64,000 bases of DNA from assembly GCF_017896165.1 (NCBI RefSeq), contig NZ_JAFCNB010000005.1:186001-250000 (forward strand), in the 5' to 3' direction. This DNA comes from Microbispora oryzae (GTDB lineage: Bacteria > Actinomycetota > Actinomycetes > Streptosporangiales > Streptosporangiaceae). Both the position numbers and the translations under genes were made by a program. The notes beneath the pieces are model-generated. The model was not told the origin of the DNA. It was given only the letters and a program-made list of their open reading frames with translations, and did no database searches. This document shows positions 1 through 8,845 of the stretch, in pieces; position 1 is the stretch's first letter, and each line of letters begins with the position of its first letter.

Positions 1-727
1 CGGCCTCCAGGCCGTTGATCATGCGGACGATGCGCTCGGTGTGACCGCGCCCGGTCAGCGGGCCGAGGTGGATGTCACTCACCACCGCGATCTTTAGCCC
101 GCTCATCCGCGGGTCGAGCCGGGCCAGTCGCACGGGCACCCGCTCGATCACCGGGTCGCCCAGGGCCATGCGCGTGCCGTACCCCACCGTGGCCAGGGCT
201 CCGGCGCCCACGATCGCCGCGGCCGTACGGGCGACGAAGAGCCGCCGGTCGACGACGGGCCCCGCCTCCACGGGGTGGTCGTCCGCCGGGGCGACGCGCT
301 CCGCCGGCGCCGTTCCCGCGCCGCGGCCGCCCACCTCCGCGAGCCGCCCGGACGGCTGAGCCGCCCCGGCCAGCCGCGACCCGGCGCGGGTGGCCTCGGG
401 GCTCTCCCCGGGTCCGGCCGGCCGCGCGCGGCGGACGAGCAGGCCGGCCACCGCCCGTGGGATCTCCATGACCAGCGTGAACACCAGCAGATAGAACATG
501 ATCGCCAGCCAGAGGTAGCCCGGCCAGGCGACGATGCGCTCCAGGCCGAACCCGCCGACCCGGCCGCCGATCATCGTGATCGCCATCACCGCACCGAAGG
601 CCACCAGGGCCCAGGTCAGCACCCGCCGCGGCACCGAGCCGGGCCTGGTCGTCGACCGGACCAGCCGCCGCCACAGGTAGTAATGCGCGACGATCACGAC
701 TACCGGGATCATGGCCAGGAACCCCAC
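1..727 (-). CDS. Membrane-anchored metallophosphoesterase, YkuE-like (3' end outside window)
   Basis: Reading leftward from a GTG at 727 gives 242 codons open to the window edge. There are three hydrophobic segments (about residues 2-18, 38-56 and 68-90), a charged linker, a further short hydrophobic stretch near 160-180, and then the start of a calcineurin-like domain: KIAVVSDIHLGP, whose Asp and His are the first metal ligands of the family. The remaining metal motifs (GNHE, GHxH) would lie beyond base 1. YkuE-like proteins are membrane phosphoesterases; some act on lipid pyrophosphates, but the substrate here cannot be told. GGGGAG just before the GTG is the ribosome site. It follows topA in the same direction after 120 bp. 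Confidence 0.85.
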   Translation of the reverse strand, partial: MGFLAMIPVVVIVAHYYLWRRLVRSTTRPGSVPRRVLTWALVAFGAVMAITMIGGRVGGFGLERIVAWPGYLWLAIMFYLLVFTLVMEIPRAVAGLLVRRARPAGPGESPEATRAGSRLAGAAQPSGRLAEVGGRGAGTAPAERVAPADDHPVEAGPVVDRRLFVARTAAAIVGAGALATVGYGTRMALGDPVIERVPVRLARLDPRMSGLKIAVVSDIHLGPLTGRGHTERIVRMINGLEA

Positions 728-738
728 CGCGAACTCCC

Positions 739-766
739 CTCAACCGGCGATCGATCGCCGGTTGAG
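739..766. promoter_or_regulatory. 28-bp perfect palindrome between topA and the phosphoesterase gene
   Basis: Bases 739-766 read identically on both strands, centred on CGATCGATCG. The palindrome ends 11 nt before the GTG start at 727 and touches its ribosome site. It could be an operator, a topA terminator hairpin (no T run follows), or an RNA hairpin that controls translation of the phosphoesterase. Confidence 0.55.
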
Positions 767-847
767 AATGATCCCACGGGCGGTGCGAGGTCGATCCGGC
801 GCCCGGAGGCGGCGGGGGCATCGCCCGCCGCCCGGGCCGGGCCGGGG

Positions 848-3553
848 TCAGGACTTGGCTGCGGGCTTCTTCGCCGTCGTCCTGGCCCGGGTGGCGGTCC
901 GCTTGGGGGCGGGGGCACGCTCCCTGCGCTCGGCGAGCAGCTCGGCCGCCCGCTCGATCGTGATGTCCTCCACCGTGTCGCCCTTGCGCAGCGACGCGTT
1001 GGTCTCGCCGTCGGTGACGTACGGCCCGAAGCGCCCCTCCTTGACGACCACCGGCTTCTTGGAGTTCGGGTCTTCACCGAGCTCCCGCAGCGGCGGCGCG
1101 GCCGCGGCCCGGCCCCGCCCGCGGGCCTTGGGCTGCGCGAACAACTCCTTGGCCCGCTCGATCGTGACCGTCAGCAGATCGTCCTCGGAGGCGAGCGAGC
1201 GCGAGTCGGTGCCCTTCTTGATGTACGGCCCGAAGCGGCCGTTCTGGGCGGTGACCTCCTCGCCGTCGATCGCGCCGACCACGCGCGGAAGCGTCAGCAG
1301 CTGCAGCGCCTGCTCCAGCGTGATGGTGTCCAGCGTCATGGTCTTGAACAGCGAGCTGGTCCGCGGCTTGACCGCGTCGGCCTTCCGCGTCCGCTTCTTG
1401 CCGTCGGCCGGCGGCTGCTCCTCGGGGAGGATCTCCGTCACGTACGGGCCGAACCGGCCGTCCTTGGCCACGATGGTCCGGCCGGTCGCCGGGTCGACGC
1501 CCAGGTCACGGTCGCCGCTCGGCCGGGAGAACAGCTCCTCGGCCTTCTCGGCCGTCAGCTCGTCCGGCGCCATGTCCTCCGGGATGTTGACCCGGGCGCC
1601 GTCCCGATCGAGGTAGGGGCCGTAACGGCCGACCCTGATCACGATGTCGGTGCCCGCGATCGGGAACGAGCTGATCTCCTTGGCGTCGATCTCGCCGAGG
1701 TCGGTGACCATCTCCTTGAGGCCCTCGTCGCCCTCCTCGCCGTAGTAGAAACGGCGCAGCTCGGGCAGCCGCTCCGCCCGGTCGTTGGCGATGTCGTCGA
1801 GCACCTTCTCCATGTCGGCGGTGAAGTCGTAGTCGACCAGGTTGCCGAAGTGCTGCTCCAGCAGGTTGACCACGGCGAACGCGAGGAACGACGGCACCAG
1901 GGCCGTGCCCTTCTTGAACACGTAACCGCGGTCGAGGATCGTCCCGATGATCGACGCATAGGTGGACGGGCGACCGATTTCCCGGTCCTCCAGCTCCTTG
2001 ACCAGCGACGCCTCGGTGTAGCGGGCGGGCGGCTTGGTCGAGTGGCCCATGGCTCTCAGCTCCGCCGCGGTGAGCCGGTCGCCCTCGCCGAGGGTCGGCA
2101 GCCGCTTCTCGGAGTCGTCCCGGTCGGTCGCCGGGTCGTCCGCGCCCTCGACGTACGCCTTGAGGAACCCGTGGAAGGTGATCGTCCGGCCGCTGGCGGT
2201 GAACTCCGCCCGCTCCCCGGCGCTGGAGACGCCTGCCACCTTCACGGTCACCGACTCGCCGACCGCGTCCTTCATCTGCGACGCGACCGTACGCTGCCAG
2301 ATCAGCTCGTAGAGCCGGAACATGTCACCGTTGAGGCCGGTCTCGCCGGGCGTGCGGAACTCCTCGCCGGACGGCCTGATCGCCTCGTGGGCCTCCTGGG
2401 CGTTCTTCACCTTGCTTGTGTAGACACGCGGCTTGTCCGGCACGTACGCCGAGCCGTACAGCTTGATCGCCTGGCTCCGGGCCGCGGCGACGGCCGTCTC
2501 CGACAGCGTGATGCTGTCGGTACGCATGTAGGTGATGAAGCCGTTCTCGTAGAGCCGCTGGGCGATCTGCATGGTGTACTTCGCGGAGAAGCCCAGCTTC
2601 CGGCTCGCCTCCTGCTGGAGCGTCGTCGTCCGGAACGGCGCGTACGGCTTGCGCGTGTACGGCTTGCGCTCCACGGATCTGACGACGTAGGACGCCCCCG
2701 CGAGCCGCCCGGCGAGGGCGGTGGCGGCGGCCTCGTCCAGGTGGAGGACGTCGGAGGTTCGCAGCCGGCCGGTGGAGGCGAAGTCGCGGCCCTGGGCGAC
2801 CCGGCGGCCGTCCACGCCGGTCAGCGTGGCGCTGAAGGTGCGCGGATCGTCGGCGGCCCGGCCGGTGTCGAAGAGCGCCTGGAGGTCCCAGTAGTTGGCC
2901 GCGGTGAACGCCAACCGCTCCCGCTCGCGCTCCACCACCAGCCGCGTCGCGACCGACTGGACGCGGCCGGCCGACAGCCTCGGCTTGACCTTCTTCCACA
3001 GGACCGGGCTGACCTCGTAGCCGTACAGGCGGTCGAGGATCCGCCGGGTCTCCTGCGCGTCGACCAGCCGCAGGTTGAGGTCGCGCGGGTTGGACACCGC
3101 GTCCCTGATGGCGTGCGGGGTGATCTCGTGGAAGACCATCCGGTGCACCGGGATCTTCGGCTTGAGCACCTCGCGCAGGTGCCAGGCGATGGCCTCGCCC
3201 TCGCGGTCCTCGTCAGTGGCGAGATAGAGCTCGTCCGCGTCCTTGAGGAGCTGCTTGAGCTTGGACACCTGGGACTTCTTGTCCGGGTTGACGATGTAGA
3301 GCGGCTCGAACTCGTGATCCACGTTCACCCCGAGACGGGCCCACGCCTCGCCCTTGTACTTCTCCGGGATGTCCTCGGCCTTCTCTGGCAGGTCACGGAT
3401 GTGGCCGATGCTCGACTCGACGATGTAGCCGCGCCCGAGGTACCCGGCGATCGTCTTCGCCTTGGCAGGCGACTCCACGATCACCAGGCGGGTTCCGCCG
3501 GCGTTGCCGTTGCTGGCTGGCACGCTGCTTCCTACCTCGCTGTCCGCTGTCAT
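848..3553 (-). CDS. topA: DNA topoisomerase I (type IA)
   Basis: The product is 901 residues, the usual size for actinomycete TopA. The Toprim domain begins with LVIVESPAKAKTI (Glu27) and carries the metal motif TDEDREGE at 113-120. The catalytic tyrosine is Tyr342 in GFITYMRTDS. The C-terminal third holds four repeats with a G-R-Y/F-G-P-Y core (for example GRYGPYLDRDG and GRFGPYIKKG), the actinobacterial type of DNA-binding C-terminal domain, instead of zinc fingers. It ends in a Lys/Ala/Thr-rich basic tail of the kind that improves processivity in Streptomyces and Mycobacterium. The enzyme relaxes negative supercoils and is essential in relatives. The start ATG at 3553 has CACGGGGT before it. 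About 245 bp upstream of it, up to 3799, hold no gene. Confidence 0.98.
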   Translation of the reverse strand: MTADSEVGSSVPASNGNAGGTRLVIVESPAKAKTIAGYLGRGYIVESSIGHIRDLPEKAEDIPEKYKGEAWARLGVNVDHEFEPLYIVNPDKKSQVSKLKQLLKDADELYLATDEDREGEAIAWHLREVLKPKIPVHRMVFHEITPHAIRDAVSNPRDLNLRLVDAQETRRILDRLYGYEVSPVLWKKVKPRLSAGRVQSVATRLVVERERERLAFTAANYWDLQALFDTGRAADDPRTFSATLTGVDGRRVAQGRDFASTGRLRTSDVLHLDEAAATALAGRLAGASYVVRSVERKPYTRKPYAPFRTTTLQQEASRKLGFSAKYTMQIAQRLYENGFITYMRTDSITLSETAVAAARSQAIKLYGSAYVPDKPRVYTSKVKNAQEAHEAIRPSGEEFRTPGETGLNGDMFRLYELIWQRTVASQMKDAVGESVTVKVAGVSSAGERAEFTASGRTITFHGFLKAYVEGADDPATDRDDSEKRLPTLGEGDRLTAAELRAMGHSTKPPARYTEASLVKELEDREIGRPSTYASIIGTILDRGYVFKKGTALVPSFLAFAVVNLLEQHFGNLVDYDFTADMEKVLDDIANDRAERLPELRRFYYGEEGDEGLKEMVTDLGEIDAKEISSFPIAGTDIVIRVGRYGPYLDRDGARVNIPEDMAPDELTAEKAEELFSRPSGDRDLGVDPATGRTIVAKDGRFGPYVTEILPEEQPPADGKKRTRKADAVKPRTSSLFKTMTLDTITLEQALQLLTLPRVVGAIDGEEVTAQNGRFGPYIKKGTDSRSLASEDDLLTVTIERAKELFAQPKARGRGRAAAAPPLRELGEDPNSKKPVVVKEGRFGPYVTDGETNASLRKGDTVEDITIERAAELLAERRERAPAPKRTATRARTTAKKPAAKS

Positions 3554-3799
3554 ACCCCGTGTTCCGGGTTCGTGATCCCCGGCTCCGTGGTCCCTCGTCC
3601 TCCCGGCTCGCCGCCGGCACGTCCTTCGTCCTGCTCCCCTCGCCGCGGTCTTCGGGACCGCTTTGAAAGGTACCTGCCGCCGCGAGTTGTTCCCTCTCGG
3701 GGCTACCCGGTTATGTCAGAGAATGCAACTCGCCTGGACCTGTTATCCACGAGGACGCAGAATAGAGCCAACGAGTTCCCTAGCATGCCCCGGAGACTA

Positions 3800-3991
3800 A
3801 TGGCAGTGCTCGACTACTCCTACTTGGATCTGTATCTACCCCGCGGCACCACTCGTGAGGTGGCGCGGCAGATCATGACCGAGCACGCCGAGTATGGTGA
3901 CTGGGAGCTCGAGCGACTGCGACTGTATCCCGACGGGAGCAGGCGTGTCCGACTGCGCCGCAAGATCATTAAGGCCTCTCGTACGCTGTGA
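3800..3991 (+). CDS. Small conserved protein, DUF5703-like
   Basis: A 63-residue basic protein, divergent from topA. The core YLDLYLPRGTTREVARQI, then a HAEYGDWELERLRLYPDG segment and a strongly basic end (RRVRLRRKIIKA), match a small family of unknown function that I recall as DUF5703, widespread in actinomycetes. I chose the ATG at 3800 because GGAGA lies just before it; an in-frame ATG at 3785 would add MPRRL but has no ribosome site. No membrane segment is visible; the charge pattern suggests nucleic-acid binding, which is only inference. Confidence 0.75.
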   Translation: MAVLDYSYLDLYLPRGTTREVARQIMTEHAEYGDWELERLRLYPDGSRRVRLRRKIIKASRTL

Positions 3992-4036
3992 CCTTTGACA
4001 GCGCCGCCCACGGGCCGCCCGAAGAGATGACAAAGC

Positions 4037-4077
4037 GCTTTGCCCGTCCCGGGCCGCGCCCCCGGAACGGGCAAAGC
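4037..4077. terminator. Bidirectional hairpin terminator between the DUF5703 and chaplin genes
   Basis: Arms 4037-4053 and 4061-4077 pair over 17 bp with one mismatch around a 7-nt GC loop (GCTTTGCCCGT pairs with ACGGGCAAAGC). It lies between convergent genes ending at 3991 and 4229. There is no long T run, as is usual for actinomycete hairpin terminators. Confidence 0.75.
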
Positions 4078-4228
4078 ATCCTTGCTGCCCTCCACTGGCT
4101 GGGAGGGAGCGTCTTCGTGTCGCCCGTGCCGGAGGCCAGTGCCCGAGCGACCGATCGGCCCCTCGGGGCCGGGCACGCGAGCCGCTGGTTCGCCGCCGCG
4201 TCCCCGGCACGAGCGAGTGATATATCCC

Positions 4229-6223
4229 TTACTTCCGGCCGAAGCGGAAGCGACGGGTAACGGCGAACAGGCTCGCCGAGGCGGCGAATATGGCACCGAG
4301 GACGAGGGCGGCGAACGAGCCGGGGTTCATCCCGGTCAGGCCGGTCGGCTGCTCGGCGCTCATCAGGCCGAGGTTCTTCAGCGGCAGCGCGTCGGTGGCC
4401 TGGCCCAGGTCGGCGACGGGCAGGCTGCGCCCGGCGTCGGTCAGGCTGCCGGCGACGGGCAGCGAGCGGGTCGCGCCGTCGAGCGACTTGGTCGGCAGCG
4501 TACGGGTGGAGCCCCCGAGCGCGCCGGCGACGGCGGACGCCGGCTTGCCGGCGTCGCGCGAGTTCCGGGACGAGCCCGACGTCGGAACGGCGGGCAGCTT
4601 CGGAGCGTCGGGCATGCCGAGCATGCTCGGGAGCTGCTCGACGACCGGACCGGACGGCGCGGCGGCGGCGGTCATCCGCTGCCGGGCGCCTGCGGCCTCG
4701 CGCATACCCGACAGCAGCGGGGCGGCGGGCATGGCGGGCATGACCGAGCCGTGGGAGACGCTCCGGTAGTAACCGTGGCCCCACGTGTGGGCACCGCCCA
4801 CCCGGGCGCCGCCCAGGCATCCGGCGGCGGCGTCACCGAGGACGGCGACCGCGTTGCCGCAGACGTTGATCGGAGCGATGATCGGGGCGACAACCTGGTT
4901 GCCGCCCAGGATGCTGTGCCGCCCGGAGGTGACGTTGCCGCCGGCGCCGACGCCGCCGAGAACGGACGCGCCGCCCTTGCAGCCGGCGCGGGAGTGGCCG
5001 AGCACCGCCACCGCGTTGCCGCAGACGTTGATCGGAGCCGTGATGGGGGCCACAACCTGGTTGCCGCCCAGGATGCTGTGCGCCCCGCTGGTGCGGTTGC
5101 CCCCGGCGCCGCCGCCCGTCCAGTAGCCGCCGTAGCCCCAGCCACCGCGACCCCAGCCGCCGTGGACGGTCGCGCCACCCTTGCAGCCGGAGAACGCGCC
5201 GCCGAGAACGGCCACCGAGTTGCCGCAGATGTCGACCGGCAGGGTGATCGGCGCGACCACCTGGTTGCCGCCGCCGATCGAGGAGGTCCCGGAGGTGCGG
5301 TTGCCGCCGCTGCCCCAGCCGACCGGCCTCGGACGGACCTTGACGCCCGGCTTGTACGGCGTGAACACCTGGCCGCCGCTGCCGGGGACGTAGCGGGTGT
5401 CGCTGTCGTGACCGGTGGAGCCCGGACGGTGCCAGTGGCCCTTCCAGCCGTGGCTGCCCTTGCCGCCGTACGTCGGACGGTGGTGGCGGCCGGTGCCGAC
5501 GGACGAGCCGCCGTGGCACCCGGAGAAGGCCGTGCCCAGCGCCGCGACGGAGTTGCCGCAGACGTTCACGGGAACGGTGATCGGCACGACCACCTGGTTG
5601 CCGCCCAGGATGGACGAACGCCCGGAGGTGCGGTTGCCGCCCGCACGGACGGTCGCCTTGGCGGCGTTGACGTAGGAGCCGCCCCGGCACCCGGCGACGG
5701 AGTCGCCGAAGATCGCCACAGCGTTGCCGCAGAGGTTGACCGGAGCGGTGATGGGGGCGACCACCTGGTTGCCGCCCAGGATGCTGTGCCGCCCGGAGGT
5801 GACGTTGCCGCCTGCGCCGCCGGTCCGGCCGGAGCCCTTGACCGCCGCGCCGCCCTGGCAGCCCGCCCTGGACCGGCCCAGCACGGCCACAGCGTTGCCG
5901 CAGACGTCGACGGGCGCCGTGATGGGGGCGACCACCTGGTTGCCGCCCAGGATGCTGTGGGCGCCACTGGTGGTGTTGCCACCCGCGCCGCCGGCCCCGC
6001 CCAGGACCGCCGCGCCGCCCTGCGAGCCGGCCGCGGCGTCACCCGCGACCGCCACCGCGTTGCCGCTGATGTCGATCGGCAGGGTCACCGGGATGTTGAC
6101 CTGGTTGCCGCCGCCGATCGAGTGGCTGCCATCGGTGTCGGCCCAGGCAGCACCGCTGCCGAGGGTCATGACGCCGAGCGCGAGAAACGCCGCGGGGGCC
6201 GAGCCCTTCGCCCACGTTCGCAT
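4229..6223 (-). CDS. Long chaplin with seven chaplin domains and a C-terminal membrane anchor
   Basis: A 664-residue surface protein. AGGAG sits 8 nt before the ATG at 6223; a longer frame reaches 6295 but lacks a ribosome site. A signal peptide (about residues 1-27, cut after AWA) is followed by seven chaplin repeats, each with SI(L/G)GGNQV, then P(I/V)...CGN(A/S)V...AGC. Repeats 2-7 hold the usual cysteine pair; repeat 1 has Ser in both places (ISGNAV, AAAGSQ). Gly/His/Trp/Tyr-rich spacers separate the repeats, one long (about 90 residues) between repeats 4 and 5. A region near 520-610 contains degenerate SLPV/TLPT repeats. The C terminus has one hydrophobic helix and a basic tail (RRFRFGRK). 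Long Streptomyces chaplins end in a sortase LAxTG signal, which I do not see, so anchoring is probably by the membrane helix. Expected role: amyloid coat on aerial hyphae. Confidence 0.92.
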   Translation of the reverse strand: MRTWAKGSAPAAFLALGVMTLGSGAAWADTDGSHSIGGGNQVNIPVTLPIDISGNAVAVAGDAAAGSQGGAAVLGGAGGAGGNTTSGAHSILGGNQVVAPITAPVDVCGNAVAVLGRSRAGCQGGAAVKGSGRTGGAGGNVTSGRHSILGGNQVVAPITAPVNLCGNAVAIFGDSVAGCRGGSYVNAAKATVRAGGNRTSGRSSILGGNQVVVPITVPVNVCGNSVAALGTAFSGCHGGSSVGTGRHHRPTYGGKGSHGWKGHWHRPGSTGHDSDTRYVPGSGGQVFTPYKPGVKVRPRPVGWGSGGNRTSGTSSIGGGNQVVAPITLPVDICGNSVAVLGGAFSGCKGGATVHGGWGRGGWGYGGYWTGGGAGGNRTSGAHSILGGNQVVAPITAPINVCGNAVAVLGHSRAGCKGGASVLGGVGAGGNVTSGRHSILGGNQVVAPIIAPINVCGNAVAVLGDAAAGCLGGARVGGAHTWGHGYYRSVSHGSVMPAMPAAPLLSGMREAAGARQRMTAAAAPSGPVVEQLPSMLGMPDAPKLPAVPTSGSSRNSRDAGKPASAVAGALGGSTRTLPTKSLDGATRSLPVAGSLTDAGRSLPVADLGQATDALPLKNLGLMSAEQPTGLTGMNPGSFAALVLGAIFAASASLFAVTRRFRFGRK

Positions 6224-6430
6224 AATGAATACTCCTATGTAATTTCTTAGGGGGATTTGCCTGACAGCTCGCGACACCTGTCCAAGCCGAGACACAGCGG
6301 GGCCATGGACGCCACAAGCGATGGGAGATTCCGCTTCACCCGCGAGGGAGCCGGCCGACCGGGCACCACGGTGCGACGCACGCTCCAGTACCGGTCTACG
6401 CCTGAGCGGGGACCGGCGTGAGATGCGGGA

Positions 6431-6961
6431 TCAGTCGGGGGAGAAAGAAGGGTCGTCCGCCGCTGTGCGGACCACCGGGGGAACAACCGCAGCCAGCGGA
6501 GCTGGCAGCGTGGCGAAGCGCGGCTCATGAGGGGTCCGCGCGACGTCCCCGAACAGGAAAGATCCACCGCTCGTCTGGGGAACAAGCCCCCGATCACCAG
6601 GGGCGTGGTCCGCGGTGGATGGTGCGGGCAGCACAGGCTTCGACTGGCTGGTGAGCCCGTCGACCGTGCGCCCCGCCATCGCCTCGGCGTTCACCGAGGA
6701 GTTGTCGATCGCCGTGGGGAATCCATCGGACCTTCCCGGAGAGGCGGCCCCGGTGCTCGACGCGAGCGATCCGGCGAGATCCGCCTTGGGGAAGAGATCG
6801 GGAAGAACCGATCCGGCGACATGTTGTGAGGGCGCCACCTCGGTCACGGACGCCGCCGAAGCGGAGGCGCCGAAGACCACACCGAGCAGCCATCCGAGGG
6901 CCATGAGCCCACCGATGACCAGCAGTCGACCCAGTCGGGAACCGGCCGCGAACCGCGCCAT
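6431..6961 (-). CDS. Secreted or membrane-anchored protein upstream of the chaplin gene
   Basis: A 176-residue protein transcribed toward the chaplin gene, 207 bp away. The ATG at 6961 follows GGGGGG and opens a basic n-region (MARFAAGSRLGR) and a hydrophobic core ending ASASA, so export is likely. The rest is Ser/Pro/Ala-rich, with little predicted structure and no motif that I recognise. A frame open to 7096 adds 45 residues without signal-peptide character. Position and composition suggest a cell-surface partner of the chaplin; that is inference. The short gene-free gap 6224-6430 is GC-rich and holds the chaplin promoter. Confidence 0.6.
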   Translation of the reverse strand: MARFAAGSRLGRLLVIGGLMALGWLLGVVFGASASAASVTEVAPSQHVAGSVLPDLFPKADLAGSLASSTGAASPGRSDGFPTAIDNSSVNAEAMAGRTVDGLTSQSKPVLPAPSTADHAPGDRGLVPQTSGGSFLFGDVARTPHEPRFATLPAPLAAVVPPVVRTAADDPSFSPD

Positions 6962-7012
6962 CCGGCCCCCCACGCGGGACTCGGGAGGCAACGTGGGCGC
7001 ACACGCGTCAGC

Positions 7013-7029
7013 GGAGGACTGAGTCCTCC
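7013..7029. promoter_or_regulatory. Inverted repeat in the leader of the secreted-protein gene
   Basis: GGAGGACT, one base, AGTCCTCC: perfect 8-bp arms, 52 nt upstream of the ATG at 6961. It could be an operator for the chaplin locus or a small RNA hairpin. Confidence 0.4.
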
Positions 7030-7148
7030 ACTGCTCCTGCGGCGCGCCTGACACGTGACCTCCCGAGCCCGCTGGGTCCGCCCGGTGCGGATCCAACCCT
7101 CAACGCAGAGTCACTGTACCGGCACGGCACGTGATCGCAACAGATTTC

Positions 7149-8447
7149 TCAGCAGTAATCGAGGAAATGGTCAAGCACTCGGACCCCAAATCGGAGCGAA
7201 TCCACCGGAACCCGTTCGTCAATGCCATGGAACATCCCGGAAAAGTCCAAGTCCGGGGGAAGTTGCAGCGGCGCGAAACCGTACCCGCGGATGCCGAGGC
7301 GGCTGAACGCCTTCAGGTCGGTGCCGCCGCTGAGTGTGTACGGCACGGCCCTCGCCCCGGGGTCCTCGGCCTGGAGCGCGTCCGACATCGCCTTGACCAG
7401 CGGGCCCTTGAAAGCGGTCTCCACGGCCACGTCGTGATAGACGAACTCGCGGGTGACGTCCGGGCCGAGCAGTTCGTCGACCGTCTGGAAGAACTCGTCC
7501 TCGTAGCCGGGCAGGAACCGTCCGTCCACGTGGGCGGTCGCGATCTGGGGGATGACGTTGGCCTTGTAGCCGGCCTGGAGCATCGTCGGGTTGGCCGTGT
7601 TGCGCAGGGTCGCCCCGATCATGCGGGCGAGCGGCCCGAGCGCGGCCACGGCCGCCTCGGCGTCCTCGGCCTTCACCTCGACCTCGAAGACCTCCTCGAA
7701 GAACGCCTGGACGGTCGGCGTGAGCCGTACCGGCCATTCGTGGCGCCCGAGGCGTCCGACGGCCTCGGCGAGCCGCGTCACGGCGTTGTCGTCGTTCAGC
7801 ATCGAGCCGTGACCGGCCCGGCCCTTCGCGGTCAGCCGCATCCACGCGATGCCCTTCTCCGCTGCCTCGATCAGGTAGAGGCGGCCCTTGTCTCCCAGGG
7901 TCACGCTGAAGCCGCCGACCTCGCCGATGGCCTCGGTGCAGCCCTCGAAGACCTCCGGATGCTTCTCGGCCAGCCACTGGGCGCCATAGTGGCCGCCGGC
8001 CTCCTCGTCCGCGGTGAACGCGATGACCACGTCGCGTGACGGCCTCCGGCCTTCGCTCAGCCGCTGCCGTACGACCGCGAGGATCATGGCGTCCATGTCC
8101 TTCATGTCCACGGCGCCGCGTCCCCAGACGCAGCCGTCGGCGACCTCGCCGCTCAACGGGTGATGGCGCCAGTCGGCGGCGTCGAACGGCACCACGTCGA
8201 GGTGTCCGTGGAGAAGGAGCGCGTCCCGTCCGGGGTCGGCTCCCTCCACTCGGGCGATCACACTGGCCCGGCCCGTGTCCGACTCCAGAATGCGGGGCTC
8301 CAGGCCGACCTCGGCGAGCTTGCCCGCCACGTATTCGGCGGCCTCGCGCTCGCCGGGACCCTGGTTGTCCCCCGCGTTCGTCGAGTCGATCCTGATCAGG
8401 TCGGAGCACAGCTCGACGACCTCGTCCTCCCCGTTGATGGGGCTCAT
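7149..8447 (-). CDS. M20 family metallopeptidase (ArgE/DapE-like)
   Basis: A 432-residue cytosolic hydrolase. HGHLDVVP holds the first zinc ligand (His) and the nearby Asp; GRGAVDMKD carries the bridging Asp; TADEEAGG carries the catalytic and metal-binding Glu pair; the small lid domain is marked by KGRAGHGS. M20 members cut amide bonds of dipeptides or N-acyl amino acids; the substrate cannot be read from sequence. GGAGG lies 7 nt before ATG 8447, which I prefer to the GTG at 8450. The gene stands alone, with its 5' end toward the tRNA gene. I see no leader peptide or riboswitch upstream. Confidence 0.93.
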   Translation of the reverse strand: MSPINGEDEVVELCSDLIRIDSTNAGDNQGPGEREAAEYVAGKLAEVGLEPRILESDTGRASVIARVEGADPGRDALLLHGHLDVVPFDAADWRHHPLSGEVADGCVWGRGAVDMKDMDAMILAVVRQRLSEGRRPSRDVVIAFTADEEAGGHYGAQWLAEKHPEVFEGCTEAIGEVGGFSVTLGDKGRLYLIEAAEKGIAWMRLTAKGRAGHGSMLNDDNAVTRLAEAVGRLGRHEWPVRLTPTVQAFFEEVFEVEVKAEDAEAAVAALGPLARMIGATLRNTANPTMLQAGYKANVIPQIATAHVDGRFLPGYEDEFFQTVDELLGPDVTREFVYHDVAVETAFKGPLVKAMSDALQAEDPGARAVPYTLSGGTDLKAFSRLGIRGYGFAPLQLPPDLDFSGMFHGIDERVPVDSLRFGVRVLDHFLDYC

Positions 8448-8653
8448 CACGCCTCCTCCAGTGACGGCCGGCCCTCCTGTCGTGGGGCCGGGCGCCGGTT
8501 AGCTCCCTCCATTCCCTCACAGACTGCCCCCGGATCCCGCCACAGGCCCGCATCGGCTGTGGGCCCGCCCGGGATTCCCGGTATGAAGCAACCCGGCGGC
8601 AGTGCTAATCTGTATCAGCCGACGCGGGATGACGATCCCGCGTGAGGCACCAC

Positions 8654-8739
8654 GTCCGGGTGGCGGAATAGGCAGACGCGCTAGCTTGAGGTGCTAGTGC
8701 CCAGTGATGGGCATGGGGGTTCAAGTCCCCCCTCGGACA
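8654..8739 (+). tRNA. tRNA-Leu, anticodon GAG
   Basis: An 86-nt class II tRNA. Acceptor arms GTCCGGG and CTCGGAC pair (with one G-T), the anticodon stem CTAGC/GCTAG encloses the loop TTGAGGT with anticodon GAG (reads CTC), there is a long variable arm, and the T-loop is GGTTCAAGTCC. The 3' CCA is not encoded. A -10-like TAATCT lies at 8606-8611, about 42 nt upstream of the mature 5' end. Confidence 0.95.
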
Positions 8740-8757
8740 CAATCGATTCACCTGTGG

Positions 8758-8792
8758 AGTCCTGGTCGCTCACCGAGCCGGCCAGGACTTTT
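8758..8792 (+). terminator. Intrinsic terminator after tRNA-Leu
   Basis: AGTCCTGG (8758-8765) pairs with CCAGGACT (8782-8789) and is followed by TTT. It lies 19 nt past the tRNA. Confidence 0.75.
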
Positions 8793-8845
8793 CTCTTTCG
8801 AGGGTGGCGCGTCAGCCTCAGGCCGAGCTTCGCGTACAGACGGGC

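Noticed and set aside
275-3991. 1238-codon open frame on the plus strand
   Set aside because: Its first 3.2 kb is antisense to topA, whose motifs are complete on the minus strand; only the last 64 codons (the DUF5703-like protein) are real.
4800-6180. Regularly spaced repeats that could suggest CRISPR
   Set aside because: The repeats are chaplin codons in one open frame, with long variable units and no short direct repeats with unique spacers. No cas gene occurs in the window.
4040-6250. 736-codon plus-strand frame
   Set aside because: Antisense shadow of the repetitive chaplin gene; its repeats only mirror the chaplin repeats.
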